Shown piece by piece: positions 49,913 to 59,138 of a DNA stretch of 64,000 bases. Under the pieces are notes generated by a model. It made no database searches. It worked only from the letters and a program-made list of their open reading frames with translations, and was not told the origin of the DNA. Position 1 is the stretch's first letter. The number at the start of each line of letters is the position of its first letter. The translations under genes were made by a program, and so were the position numbers. Source of the DNA: an uncultured Prevotellaceae bacterium (lineage in GTDB: Bacteria > Bacteroidota > Bacteroidia > Bacteroidales > Bacteroidaceae); contig ONYA01000029.1 in assembly GCA_900321965.1 (NCBI GenBank), positions 1 through 64,000 of the forward strand, given 5' to 3'.

Positions 49913-51955
49913 CTAATTATTGGCAATCTTGGGTTTAGCCGTCTGGAGGAGGCAGTGTCGGATGCCGAGAAAGTCTCGATGGATCCACCTGGTCGGTTCA
50001 GGCGCAGAATCACTGTTGCGGACAATTCTGCCGTCAGGTGATACAATACAATAAGCCTCTGTGGATTTGGTGATGCCCATGGTTTTATTCAATTCCTTAA
50101 TCCATTCTGCGTTGCTTGAGAAATCGTAATAATTATTCTCTGCGCTGCTTGACATATTGTAATAATAATGCTCGCCCTGCAACTTTGTAAAATAGCGTAG
50201 CCGGTGAGCCGTATCCCATCCTGTAGGAGTCAGTTTCCAATGACTATTATAAACGTTCACCCATACAATGTCAAGATCAGCCAATTCTCGTTGTAAGGGT
50301 AAAACCACATTTCTCACAAAATAAGGGATATACTCCTGCCAGAAAGTGACAAAGATCGTATGTCCACGATAACGTTCGCACAACGTCTGAAATATCTGTG
50401 AGTTGGGAATGCCCTGCAAGGTGTCACCAACGATTTCTTTTGCAGCCAACCGGTCATGCTCCTCACGGTATTTATCCTGCCACGTCAGTACTAATTGCCT
50501 GTAAGCGGGCGGTAAATTGGCCAACGTTTCAGCAATATCATCAGCGTTGAGCAGGCCAAATTGATTACTCATCTGTTCCCGTAACTTCCAAACCGTTCTC
50601 TCACGTTCAATAAATGCCGGGAAGATTGTATTTACATTGATGTTGTATCTGAAAAAATCCCATAGGTCTGTACAGTAGACCAACTTAGGATCATTGAGGA
50701 GACGCTCATAAGCATCCAGTTCTGCTACTACTGCATCGCGCTGCCAGGCAATCAGTTTCTCTTTGGCTATGGGTGATTCATTGGCTTCGTTTTCCAGTTC
50801 CATTGGCGGGTCGGTCTTTATTCGCATCACTGTTTGCATCTGCCAGTATAGTCTGACCAGTTCCTTCAAGGCTGGCGACCATTGCTCTTCAACCTTCATC
50901 GTGTCGAGTTCAGCCATCCGCAGTTCCAGTTGTCTGGTAGGCGGCATCGCGCGGATTTCAATATAGCGGTTCATCTCTTCTTCGTTCCTAAAGATGTTAG
51001 CGAAGTATTTTACGATGAAATCTATATTGTAAAATGACAAATGCTCGTTCAACTCATTGGCTAGTTGCGCCAACGGACCCTTCGTTACGTAAAGGATGGT
51101 ATTGTTGTTTGTTTTATTATTCATATACCGATAGTTGATCTCACGCATATTGAAATAAACTTCAGTCTCTGTGTCTGGTCCTACATAGACAATACTCATA
51201 CCTCGTTGCCGTGGATCAAATGTAAGCGAGACAGGTGTGATGTGGGCCACTGGTAAGCGGAAGGTAAAGTCGCCTGTAGGCGATACCTGTGTACTAAGTG
51301 TATCACCTTGACTTGGTGATAAGCTTGGATGACGTAATTCGAGTGTTATCTGACTGCACATACCAGGCCTGTAATCCATCAGATGTCCCTTGATGGTTGC
51401 CCATCCGAAACGATAATCCACCTTAGGCAAAGTGTCTTGTACGGCCATCATCTCCTTCAGTCGACCCTCTACAACCTTTGGCAACTGAAAAGGAGGCAGG
51501 GGATTGCCGTCAAGACGGATGCCGAATATGCCTTGATTGTAATACTGAGGATCAATCATGTCTACTTCCGTTACATCAGCCGGCAATGGTGGAAAAACGA
51601 ATTGCACATCAAACGCATTCTTACCAATATCCTCAAACGGCCTTGGTTCGTCTGGCTGGAGCCCATAGTCAGAGATTATCTGGCGGAGGGGATAGGTGCG
51701 GCCCTTCATATCTCGTAGACAGGTCTCATGACTGAAGAAGAATACATCCGCATACCATTTTAAGTAATGCAGATGGAAAACGGTAGCCGTATCGCTCATA
51801 GTAACAGAGTCTGTCCACAGACGATCGGGCATACTCTGATAGATATGTTCTGGATTAATTATGGTGCGCTCTGAGGCCAAAGCCTGACAGATGGCAGCGG
51901 CAATCACAATTATAATAAGCAGTTGTTTTTTCATCATCGTTTTTTGTTTAGTCAT
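49913..51955 (-). CDS. Periplasmic thioredoxin-fold-like protein linked to BlaR1
   Basis: This 680-residue protein starts at MTKQKTMMKKQLL, whose ATG overlaps the BlaR1 stop by 8 nt; the next Met pair at 51937 is also possible. A signal peptide ends near LASE. The C-terminal part contains GHTIFVTFWQEYIPYFVRNVV, which resembles the core of TlpA/thioredoxin-like domains, but the CxxC is absent. The large N-terminal part is not recognised. Overlap with blaR1 suggests the protein is made when BlaI is released. Confidence 0.65.
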   Translation of the reverse strand: MTKQKTMMKKQLLIIIVIAAAICQALASERTIINPEHIYQSMPDRLWTDSVTMSDTATVFHLHYLKWYADVFFFSHETCLRDMKGRTYPLRQIISDYGLQPDEPRPFEDIGKNAFDVQFVFPPLPADVTEVDMIDPQYYNQGIFGIRLDGNPLPPFQLPKVVEGRLKEMMAVQDTLPKVDYRFGWATIKGHLMDYRPGMCSQITLELRHPSLSPSQGDTLSTQVSPTGDFTFRLPVAHITPVSLTFDPRQRGMSIVYVGPDTETEVYFNMREINYRYMNNKTNNNTILYVTKGPLAQLANELNEHLSFYNIDFIVKYFANIFRNEEEMNRYIEIRAMPPTRQLELRMAELDTMKVEEQWSPALKELVRLYWQMQTVMRIKTDPPMELENEANESPIAKEKLIAWQRDAVVAELDAYERLLNDPKLVYCTDLWDFFRYNINVNTIFPAFIERERTVWKLREQMSNQFGLLNADDIAETLANLPPAYRQLVLTWQDKYREEHDRLAAKEIVGDTLQGIPNSQIFQTLCERYRGHTIFVTFWQEYIPYFVRNVVLPLQRELADLDIVWVNVYNSHWKLTPTGWDTAHRLRYFTKLQGEHYYYNMSSSAENNYYDFSSNAEWIKELNKTMGITKSTEAYCIVSPDGRIVRNSDSAPEPTRWIHRDFLGIRHCLLQTAKPKIANN

Positions 51956-53435
51956 TAGTGAAATCAACGGGCAGCACGAAATGGGCATCTGTAGCACTAC
52001 CATAGCAGCGGGCAGGAATCCATTGAGGCATCTGCTCCACTATTTTAACGGCTTCATGATATGACTCTCTGTCACCACGAACCAGTCCGATGTCGTCTAT
52101 CGTTCCGTCTTGTTTGATGCGGAACTGCACGTAGGCCCGCTTGCCAGCCACTGAGGCATCATTCTCTAAAGCCTGAGCAACATGCAGTTGAACAAAGGCC
52201 CGCAAGGCAGAGGTACCACCAGGAAACTCTGGATCTTGAGTGAGATAATGATATTCAGCCCGATAGACATTGTTGACATAATCGTCTGATGAAAGGCTGT
52301 CAGTGGTCTCTTGCTTTGTGGACTGTGTTGTTAACTCCGGTTCACGTTCTTCCAGACCGATGTTTTCTGCAAGAGTGACCACCTTGTCTATCACACCAGA
52401 CTCCTCGATAACTTGTGCGATTTCCGTTTCTGTTTTCTCCACTTTCTGTTCTATCTCGCCCATCGTTTGCGGACGGGCGAAAGCCATGAGAGCTATAAGG
52501 CTCAGAGGCAGGAGATAGGCGGCTTTCAAGGCCACCCATCGTCGGGATGGTTTCGTGTACATCATTTTGAATCTTCGTTTGATTGGACTTTGGTTCAAAG
52601 CGTTGACGACAGGCTGCAGTCCCGTGCCAGTGGCTTTTCGTATTAATAACAGCTGATATTCTTCATCTTGTATGCCAGTATCCAATACGCGGCGGTCTGC
52701 CTGATATTCATGGACATCACGCAGATCCTGGCGCAGCATCCATACAAAGGGAACGCACCAGAGCATACGGCATGTGAACTCGCAAAGCAACATATCCCAG
52801 GAATGACCGAGGCGGATATGCGCCAGTTCGTGGTTGATGATGGCAGGAGTATTTACATCGCTTGGATTCAGAATAATCCATCGCATCCAACTGCTGGGCG
52901 TCTTGATATCGGAATGCACAATGACACAAACACGCTTTGGCACTCCCGCCACCTCTATACGTTTGCCTCGATGAATCAGCAACAGCAATGCTGCCAATTG
53001 CCAGAAATAGCGAAACCAATAGATTATGACACCTACAGCATATATTTCTATCAGGAGCAGGAGCGTATTGGCCCAATTCCATCCTTTCATTCTCAGGGGC
53101 GTTTTGTCATAGGACAGTCCTCCATTGGTAATCCTGTCTATGTTGGAGACATATTCGGTCTCGGCATCCGTAATCCAGTAGTCGCCCTCCTTTTTCACGA
53201 TGCGTTCTTCTAAAAGTATCTGCTGCTCCAGTAGTTCCCGTCCTTGCGTCACGATGTTGGCCTTTGGAGTTTTTATCTGGCACAATGGCAGCACCATACT
53301 TGCCACAAGAATAACCAGCAATACCACGCGGTTGAAGCCGTGTAGTGTCTCACGTTTCAGGAATAGGCCGAAGAGCGAGTAGAGCATTGTAAGCGCTACG
53401 GCCCACCTCATAATATAGATGATGAATGCTGCCAT
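51948..53435 (-). CDS. BlaR1/MecR1-type M56 peptidase with TonB C-terminal domain
   Basis: This 495-residue protein has several N-terminal membrane helices, the zinc peptidase motif HELAH in IINHELAHIRLGH near residue 206, and a further helix near 312. The C-terminal half ends in a TonB-like domain (DPEFPGG, YVQFRIKQDGTIDDIGLV) instead of a penicillin-binding sensor. It starts 3 nt after the blaI stop. It probably senses an envelope signal and cleaves the repressor. Confidence 0.9.
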   Translation of the reverse strand: MAAFIIYIMRWAVALTMLYSLFGLFLKRETLHGFNRVVLLVILVASMVLPLCQIKTPKANIVTQGRELLEQQILLEERIVKKEGDYWITDAETEYVSNIDRITNGGLSYDKTPLRMKGWNWANTLLLLIEIYAVGVIIYWFRYFWQLAALLLLIHRGKRIEVAGVPKRVCVIVHSDIKTPSSWMRWIILNPSDVNTPAIINHELAHIRLGHSWDMLLCEFTCRMLWCVPFVWMLRQDLRDVHEYQADRRVLDTGIQDEEYQLLLIRKATGTGLQPVVNALNQSPIKRRFKMMYTKPSRRWVALKAAYLLPLSLIALMAFARPQTMGEIEQKVEKTETEIAQVIEESGVIDKVVTLAENIGLEEREPELTTQSTKQETTDSLSSDDYVNNVYRAEYHYLTQDPEFPGGTSALRAFVQLHVAQALENDASVAGKRAYVQFRIKQDGTIDDIGLVRGDRESYHEAVKIVEQMPQWIPARCYGSATDAHFVLPVDFTND

Positions 53436-53438
53436 TGT

Positions 53439-53804
53439 TTATTCGTGTTTGTTTTCTTTCAGTTCTTTCAGAAAGTCTAATAACTCTTGTTCGCTAACTT
53501 TCTCCTCAGCTACGAGCGAAGACACCAGTTCCATATAGGAGTGTTTGAAATAGCGTGCAACAAAGCCTCCGAGTTTTGTGCGTCCGTATTCCTCTTGGCT
53601 GACCAAGGGGAAATAGATGAAACCACGTCCTTGAGGGCGATGGCCTACGTATCCTTTACGTTCCAATGATTGCACCATCGTAGCGATGGTATTCACGTGG
53701 GGCTGTGGCTCGGGATACTGCGCGACAATGTCTTTTGGCGCACACTCACCCAACTGCCACATCAGCTCCAAGACTTCCTCTTCTTTGCCTGTAAGTTTCT
53801 GCAT
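53439..53804 (-). CDS. BlaI/MecI/CopY family transcriptional repressor
   Basis: This 121-residue winged-helix protein starts MQKLTGKEEEVLELMWQLG and contains the recognition region HVNTIATMVQSLERKGYVGHR, typical of BlaI. It would repress its own operon with blaR1 and the downstream periplasmic gene until cut by BlaR1. No beta-lactamase gene is present. Confidence 0.93.
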   Translation of the reverse strand: MQKLTGKEEEVLELMWQLGECAPKDIVAQYPEPQPHVNTIATMVQSLERKGYVGHRPQGRGFIYFPLVSQEEYGRTKLGGFVARYFKHSYMELVSSLVAEEKVSEQELLDFLKELKENKHE

Positions 53805-53836
53805 GCCTTTTCAACGTAATTTTTAGTTTGATGCCA

Positions 53837-53868
53837 CAAAGATATACCTTTTCCTGACATCCTCCAAA
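53837..53868 (-). promoter_or_regulatory. Consensus promoter of the blaI operon
   Basis: On the minus strand TTTG (53865-53868), a 20-nt spacer and TATCTTTG (53837-53844) match the consensus. The ATG of blaI is 33 bp downstream. Confidence 0.78.
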
Positions 53869-53995
53869 AGTTACTTCCATGTTTTAACCTATTTTTTTAG
53901 TTGAAAAATTTAATAGTCATTCTGGGGCTGCGTCGGTTAGCACATACCACTGCGTAGGACTCTTGGGTGAGTCTGGCTCCTTTTTCCAAAAATCA

Positions 53996-54027
53996 TTTGG
54001 CTATATGGAAAAAAGTTATTATCTTTG
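53996..54027 (+). promoter_or_regulatory. Consensus promoter of the AAA/PD-(D/E)XK gene
   Basis: TTTG (53996-53999), a 20-nt spacer and TATCTTTG (54020-54027) precede the ATG at 54051 by 23 bp. This supports the inner start. Confidence 0.8.
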
Positions 54028-54050
54028 CGCTCATAAAAAGACTGGTGATT

Positions 54051-55595
54051 ATGAAATACCCGATTGGCATACAACATTTTGAGAAGATTCGTCGCGAAGG
54101 TTACGTCTATGTAGATAAGACTCCATGGATGTGGAAGATGATTTCTGAGGGCAGCTACTACTTCCTGTCCCGTCCGCGTCGTTTCGGCAAATCGCTGATG
54201 GTTAGCACGCTGGAAGCATTCTTCTCCGGTCAGCGAGAATTGTTCAAAGGTTTGTATGTTGATACCGTGGAGTGGGATTGGCAGCAATACCCCATCATGC
54301 ACCTTGACTTGAACGTCAAAAAATACGAGACCAAGGAAGACCTATATAAAGTACTAAACAGACATATTGAATTATGGGAACAAACGTATGATAGCCCGTA
54401 TGGCGACCGTGACGTAGAGGAGCGTTTTCTTCAGGTGGTGCGTCTGGCCTATGAAAAGACGGGAAGGCAGGTGGTCATATTGGTCGATGAGTACGACAAA
54501 CCATTATTACAGGCAATTGATAATGAATCGTTACAATCAGAATATCGTAGTATTCTGAAGCCTTTCTATGGAGTCTTGAAAAGTTGCGACCGCTACATCA
54601 AGTTTGCTTTCCTGACTGGTGTGACGAAGTTTGGCAAGGTGAGTGTATTCAGTGACTTAAACAACCTCTTCGACTTGTCATTAGATCATCGTTATACTGG
54701 TATCTGTGGCATATCCGAACAGGAACTTCATAACTACTTCGATACCGATGTTGCCGCTCTGGCCGAAGCCAACGATATGACCAAGGATGAATGCTATGAA
54801 CGTCTGCGTTATGATTTCGATGGCTATCATTTTAGTCGTCTCTCAAAGGAAGGCATGTACAACCCCTTCAGCGTCTTGAATACGCTTTCAAGCCAGGCAT
54901 TCAATGATTATTGGTTCGAAACGGGCACCCCCACCTTCCTTATCTATCAGCTTAAGAAGACCAACTATCCGCTGGAAGCGATGACACAGGAGGAACTGAC
55001 GGTCGATACGCTGAACAGTATTGAGATTATGGACGAGAATCCGTTGCCCTTGCTCTATCAGAGCGGTTATCTGACCATCAAGAGATATGACCAGGAGTTT
55101 AAGACCTACCGCCTTGGTTTCCCAAACCGAGAGGTAGAGGAGGGCTTTGTGAAATATCTGGTACCTTTCTATAGTCCGAATAAATCAGACCAGCCTCTGA
55201 CATATATAGGAAATTTTGTCAAGGATGTACGCAATGGTAATGCCGAAGCATTTATGCGACGCATAGAGCGTTTCTTCGACGGTGGCGACTATCAAGTAGC
55301 AGGAAAGGCTGAACTGTATTTCCAGAACACCCTTTGGGCATTGTTTAAGCTATTGGGACTGTATGTCGATGTGGAGCGCCATACCACCGATGGCCGCATG
55401 GACATCTTAGTGCAGACCCCGCAGTTCGTCTATATCTTGGAACTGAAGATTGACCAAAGTGCCGACATTGCGTTGCAACAAATCGAAGACAAACTATACG
55501 CGAAACCCTTCGAGGGTGATGGTCGCACTATATATAAAGTAGGTGTCAACTTCTCCTCAGAAACCCGTCGCATGACGGAGTGGAAAATTGCATAA
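54051..55595 (+). CDS. AAA-ATPase-like/PD-(D/E)XK nuclease family protein
   Basis: This 514-residue protein starts at MKYPIGIQHFEKIRREGYVYVDKT, the standard N-terminus of this family; the ORF extends upstream only through the promoter. The AAA-ATPase_like domain has a degenerate P-loop RPRRFGKSL near 51-59 and VILVDEYDKPL near 145. The C-terminal nuclease-like domain has TTDGRMDILVQTPQFVYILELKID near 450. Such genes are numerous in Bacteroidales; their role is not established. Confidence 0.88.
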   Translation: MKYPIGIQHFEKIRREGYVYVDKTPWMWKMISEGSYYFLSRPRRFGKSLMVSTLEAFFSGQRELFKGLYVDTVEWDWQQYPIMHLDLNVKKYETKEDLYKVLNRHIELWEQTYDSPYGDRDVEERFLQVVRLAYEKTGRQVVILVDEYDKPLLQAIDNESLQSEYRSILKPFYGVLKSCDRYIKFAFLTGVTKFGKVSVFSDLNNLFDLSLDHRYTGICGISEQELHNYFDTDVAALAEANDMTKDECYERLRYDFDGYHFSRLSKEGMYNPFSVLNTLSSQAFNDYWFETGTPTFLIYQLKKTNYPLEAMTQEELTVDTLNSIEIMDENPLPLLYQSGYLTIKRYDQEFKTYRLGFPNREVEEGFVKYLVPFYSPNKSDQPLTYIGNFVKDVRNGNAEAFMRRIERFFDGGDYQVAGKAELYFQNTLWALFKLLGLYVDVERHTTDGRMDILVQTPQFVYILELKIDQSADIALQQIEDKLYAKPFEGDGRTIYKVGVNFSSETRRMTEWKIA

Positions 55596-55614
55596 GAAAA
55601 AGAGGAAAAAGAGC

Positions 55615-55622
55615 TATCTTTG
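55615..55622 (+). promoter_or_regulatory. -7 element just before the helicase start
   Basis: TATCTTTG ends 5 bp before the first ATG at 55628 and 8 bp before the second at 55631. The message would be leaderless or start inside this pair of codons. Confidence 0.6.
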
Positions 55623-55627
55623 CAGAC

Positions 55628-57484
55628 ATGATGAAGAGTTTTGAAGAATTGGGCGTCAGCGAGGAGATTCGCCGCGCCATTAGTGAGATGGGATTTGTAC
55701 AGCCCATGCCTGTACAGGAGGCCGTCATTCCCTACTTGTTGGAGAACAGACGCGACGTGATAGCGCTGGCACAGACGGGAACGGGAAAGACGGCGGCGTT
55801 CGGACTGCCGCTGCTGATGAGACTCGACCTGGGCAACCGCGACACACAGGCGCTGGTGCTCTCGCCGACGCGCGAGCTGTGCCTGCAGATTGCCGACGAC
55901 CTGCGCGACTTCGGCCGCTACATCGACGGACTGCACGTAGAGGCGGTCTACGGCGGAGCGGCCATCGAGCCGCAGATGCGGGCACTGCGCAAGGGGGCAC
56001 AGGTCATCGTGGCCACACCGGGACGACTCCTCGACCTGAAGAACCGCGGCTTCGCCCACCTGGAGAACGTGACGAACATCGTGCTCGACGAGGCCGACGA
56101 GATGCTGAACATGGGCTTCTCGGAGGCTATCAACGAGATTTTCGAGGCACTCTCCGAAGGTCACTCGACGCTGATGTTCTCGGCGACGATGAGCCGCGAC
56201 GTGGAGCGCGTGGCAAAGCAGTACCTGAAGGACTACGAGACCATCGTCGTGGGTTCGCGCAACGAGGGCGCCGAGAACGTGAACCACGTCTACTATATGG
56301 TACACGCCAAGGACAAGTACCTGGCACTGAAGCGCATCGTGGACTACTACCCGAAAATCTTCGCCATCATCTTCTGCCGCACGAAATTAGAGACGCAGGA
56401 GGTGGCCGACAAGCTGATACGCGACGGCTACAACGCCGAGGCACTGCACGGCGACCTGAGTCAGCAGCAGCGCGACCTGACGATGCAGAAGTTCCGCCAG
56501 CACACCGTACAGCTGCTGGTGGCCACCGACGTGGCAGCACGCGGACTCGACGTGGACGACCTGACACACGTCATCAACTTCGGACTGCCCGACGACATAG
56601 AGAACTACACCCACCGCTCGGGGCGCACGGGGCGCGCCGGCAAGAAGGGCACGAGCATCTCCATCGTCCACTCGAAGGAGAAGCACAAGATACGCAACAT
56701 TGAGAAGGAGATAGGCAAGCAGTTTGTCGAGGCCGACATTCCCAGCGCCGAGGAAATCTGCAAGAAGCAGCTCTACAAGGTGATGGACCAGATTGTGAAG
56801 ACCGACGTGGACGACGAGGAGATAGCACCGTTCATCGCCGACATCAACCGCTACTTCGAGTATATCGACAAGGAGGAGATCATCAAGAAGATTGTCTCCC
56901 TGGAGTTCGGGAAGTTCCTGGCCTACTATGCCGACGCGCCGGAGATAGAGAAGGTGAAGGAGGAGCGAGGCAAGGGCAAGGAGAAAGGCGGCTACCAGAC
57001 CGACAAACAGAAACTGCAGAACAAGGCGGAGAAGGGCTACAAGCGGCTGTTCATCAACCTCGGCAAGAAGGACGGCTTCTTCCCCGGCGTCCTGATGCAG
57101 ACACTGAACCGCTACGTCGGCGGGCGGCAGACGGTGGGGCACATCGACCTGCTCGACACCATCTCGTACTTCGAAGTGCCCGAACGCGACGCCCGCAAAG
57201 TGATGACGCAGCTGACGGGCATCCGCTTCAAGGGGCGCACCGTACGCTGCAACGATGCTGACGAGGGCGAGAAGGCAGCAAAAAACGTGCCAAACCGTCC
57301 CAAAGACCACTACAAAGAATTAACCAAAAATTCACCAAGACAAAATGAGAACAAAAAAGCGCCATTTCATCGGGAAAAAGACGACTGGCGTACGCTGATG
57401 GGAAAGGCGCCTGGTGAATTAAAAGGTGAAATTCCCGACTTCAGCGAAGAGGGTTGGGCACGTCGTCGACCCAAGAAAAAGTAA
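55628..57484 (+). CDS. DEAD-box RNA helicase with DbpA-like RNA-binding domain
   Basis: This 618-residue ATP-dependent RNA helicase has the Q motif, AQTGTGKT (motif I) near 48, PTRELC, DEAD in VLDEADEML near 157, SAT near 187, and HRSGRTGRAGKKG (motif VI) near 335. A C-terminal DbpA-type RNA-binding domain lies at about 470-550 (RLFINLGKKDGF), followed by a basic tail. Ribosome assembly or cold adaptation is usual for this type. It follows the AAA/nuclease gene with its own promoter. Confidence 0.94.
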   Translation: MMKSFEELGVSEEIRRAISEMGFVQPMPVQEAVIPYLLENRRDVIALAQTGTGKTAAFGLPLLMRLDLGNRDTQALVLSPTRELCLQIADDLRDFGRYIDGLHVEAVYGGAAIEPQMRALRKGAQVIVATPGRLLDLKNRGFAHLENVTNIVLDEADEMLNMGFSEAINEIFEALSEGHSTLMFSATMSRDVERVAKQYLKDYETIVVGSRNEGAENVNHVYYMVHAKDKYLALKRIVDYYPKIFAIIFCRTKLETQEVADKLIRDGYNAEALHGDLSQQQRDLTMQKFRQHTVQLLVATDVAARGLDVDDLTHVINFGLPDDIENYTHRSGRTGRAGKKGTSISIVHSKEKHKIRNIEKEIGKQFVEADIPSAEEICKKQLYKVMDQIVKTDVDDEEIAPFIADINRYFEYIDKEEIIKKIVSLEFGKFLAYYADAPEIEKVKEERGKGKEKGGYQTDKQKLQNKAEKGYKRLFINLGKKDGFFPGVLMQTLNRYVGGRQTVGHIDLLDTISYFEVPERDARKVMTQLTGIRFKGRTVRCNDADEGEKAAKNVPNRPKDHYKELTKNSPRQNENKKAPFHREKDDWRTLMGKAPGELKGEIPDFSEEGWARRRPKKK

Positions 57485-57502
57485 ACGAAAAGCAAACACG
57501 AT

Positions 57503-58027
57503 ATGAAGATTTGTGTGTTTTGTTCGGCCAACGAGCAGATTGACCCCGACTTCTTCAGCGCCACGGAGGAGCTGGGCAGATGGGCCGCCAAGAACGGCCA
57601 CGCGATAGTATATGGCGGCGTGAATCAGGGACTGATGGAGTGTTTAGGGCGGGCGGCCCACGAAGCCGGCGGCCGTACCATCGGCGTGGTGCCTACCATT
57701 GTGGAGAAGACGGGAAGGGTGAGCGACCATGTAGAGATAGAGATTCCCTGCGACAACCTCAGCGACCGCAAGCAGCTGATGATGGACAAGTCCGACGTCT
57801 TCATCGCCCTGCCCGGCGGCATCGGCACCCTCGACGAGATTTTCACCGTAGCGGCCTCCGCCACCATCGGCTACCACCAGAAGCCCGTCATCCTCTACAA
57901 CCTCAAGGGCTTCTGGAATCCGCTCATCCAACTGCTCGACGACCTGCAGCGCCACGGCATGGTGCGCGGCCAATGGCGCGACTACATCAATGTAATCAGC
58001 AAGTTAGAGGATTTGGACTTGCAGTGA
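57503..58027 (+). CDS. LOG family (TIGR00730) Rossmann-fold protein
   Basis: This 174-residue protein has the family's PGGIGTLDEIF motif near 107-117 and KHGHAIVYGG-type NGHAIVYGGVNQGLM near 33. Relatives are cytokinin-activating nucleoside monophosphate phosphoribohydrolases; bacterial members hydrolyse AMP or similar nucleotides. It is 18 bp after the helicase. Confidence 0.9.
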   Translation: MKICVFCSANEQIDPDFFSATEELGRWAAKNGHAIVYGGVNQGLMECLGRAAHEAGGRTIGVVPTIVEKTGRVSDHVEIEIPCDNLSDRKQLMMDKSDVFIALPGGIGTLDEIFTVAASATIGYHQKPVILYNLKGFWNPLIQLLDDLQRHGMVRGQWRDYINVISKLEDLDLQ

Positions 58028-58107
58028 AACACGGCAGGCTACAAGTGTGGTCACTCCCTGTCCGTCGGTGACGAGACGATGGCGGCAGATGCCAATGAGC
58101 GGGGTTT

Positions 58108-58977
58108 TCATTGCAGTCGGAAGGTTACGGGGATGATGTATCTTACTCTGACCGCCACGCCGTTTTGCCTGCCGGGGATCCATTTGGGCATTCCGCTGAC
58201 CACTCGCACGGCCTCCTTGTCTAACAGCGGGTCAAGACTCTTTGCGACCTTGACGTTGCTGATGCTGCCGTCCTTCTCTACAATGAAGGAGACGATGACC
58301 CGCCCCTGAATGCAAGCATCCGCCAGTTCTTCAGGATAGCGTATGTTCTCCGACAAGTATTCCATCAGTTTCCTGTCGCCGCCAGGGAACGACGGCATCT
58401 GTTCTGCAACATCACCAAATACCTCCTCTGAAGATTTCGGATTAATATATGGATTGGGCATAGGAACGGGGTCGATGTCGACGCCTCCTGTCTGTCCCAT
58501 CACCATCTCCCCCTCATTGACAGCAGATTCTTTCTTTTCTGCCTTTGGCGCTGGAGCCTTGAACGGTGCCGTCCGCTTCTTGATGGTTGCCGGGTCTTTG
58601 TCGACAATCACGGTATCGACAGGCGACTTGTACTCCACATCACCGTCGACCCGCTCCAATGTTTCCACCTTCACTATACCTTTCGATAAATTACTCTCCG
58701 ACTCGCTGACGCTGTCTACATTCTTAGCCTTGTTGTCACAACCGGTCAAGGCCGACAAACCAGCCGAAATACCGACAATCGCCACAGCCTTGCCCAACTG
58801 TCGGCGGAGGTCAAGCTCTCGCTCAATATACCTGACCTCAGCCTCGCAGGCCGGACAGGTGCCCCGGCACTCACCTTCATAGTGACACTCACGCGGTTCA
58901 TACTTGATTTCATTGGCATCGGCCACCTGCTTCCGAATCGTCTTCAGCACGCTGCAAATCGTTTTTCCTCTTGTCAT
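58108..58977 (-). CDS. TonB-like energy transducer
   Basis: This 289-residue protein has an unusual cytosolic N-terminus with a Cys cluster (CHYEGECRGTCPACEAE, residues about 31-47) that may bind metal, one membrane segment at about 62-82, a Pro/Lys linker, and a TonB C-terminal domain with FPGGDRKLMEYL and VIVSFIVEKDGSISNVKV. It would transmit proton-motive energy to outer membrane receptors. Another TonB receptor lies 3 kb away on the same strand. Confidence 0.85.
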   Translation of the reverse strand: MTRGKTICSVLKTIRKQVADANEIKYEPRECHYEGECRGTCPACEAEVRYIERELDLRRQLGKAVAIVGISAGLSALTGCDNKAKNVDSVSESESNLSKGIVKVETLERVDGDVEYKSPVDTVIVDKDPATIKKRTAPFKAPAPKAEKKESAVNEGEMVMGQTGGVDIDPVPMPNPYINPKSSEEVFGDVAEQMPSFPGGDRKLMEYLSENIRYPEELADACIQGRVIVSFIVEKDGSISNVKVAKSLDPLLDKEAVRVVSGMPKWIPGRQNGVAVRVRYIIPVTFRLQ

Positions 58978-59011
58978 GGTCTTCTTCGTTTTAAGTTCGC
59001 AAATATATCTG

Positions 59012-59043
59012 CAAAGATACGAAACAAGAAGCCCGATGTCAAG
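59012..59043 (-). promoter_or_regulatory. Promoter of the TonB-like gene
   Basis: On the minus strand TATCTTTG (59012-59019) has a CTTG at the -33 position (59040-59043) with a 20-nt spacer. The ATG is 35 bp downstream. Confidence 0.65.
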
Positions 59044-59138
59044 AGCACAACAGGTATTGACACAACGAAAAATCGTAACGCCTTGTCATTCAGCGCGCTT
59101 TCGTCATGAAACTACATAAAATGACACAGCAAAAAGTC

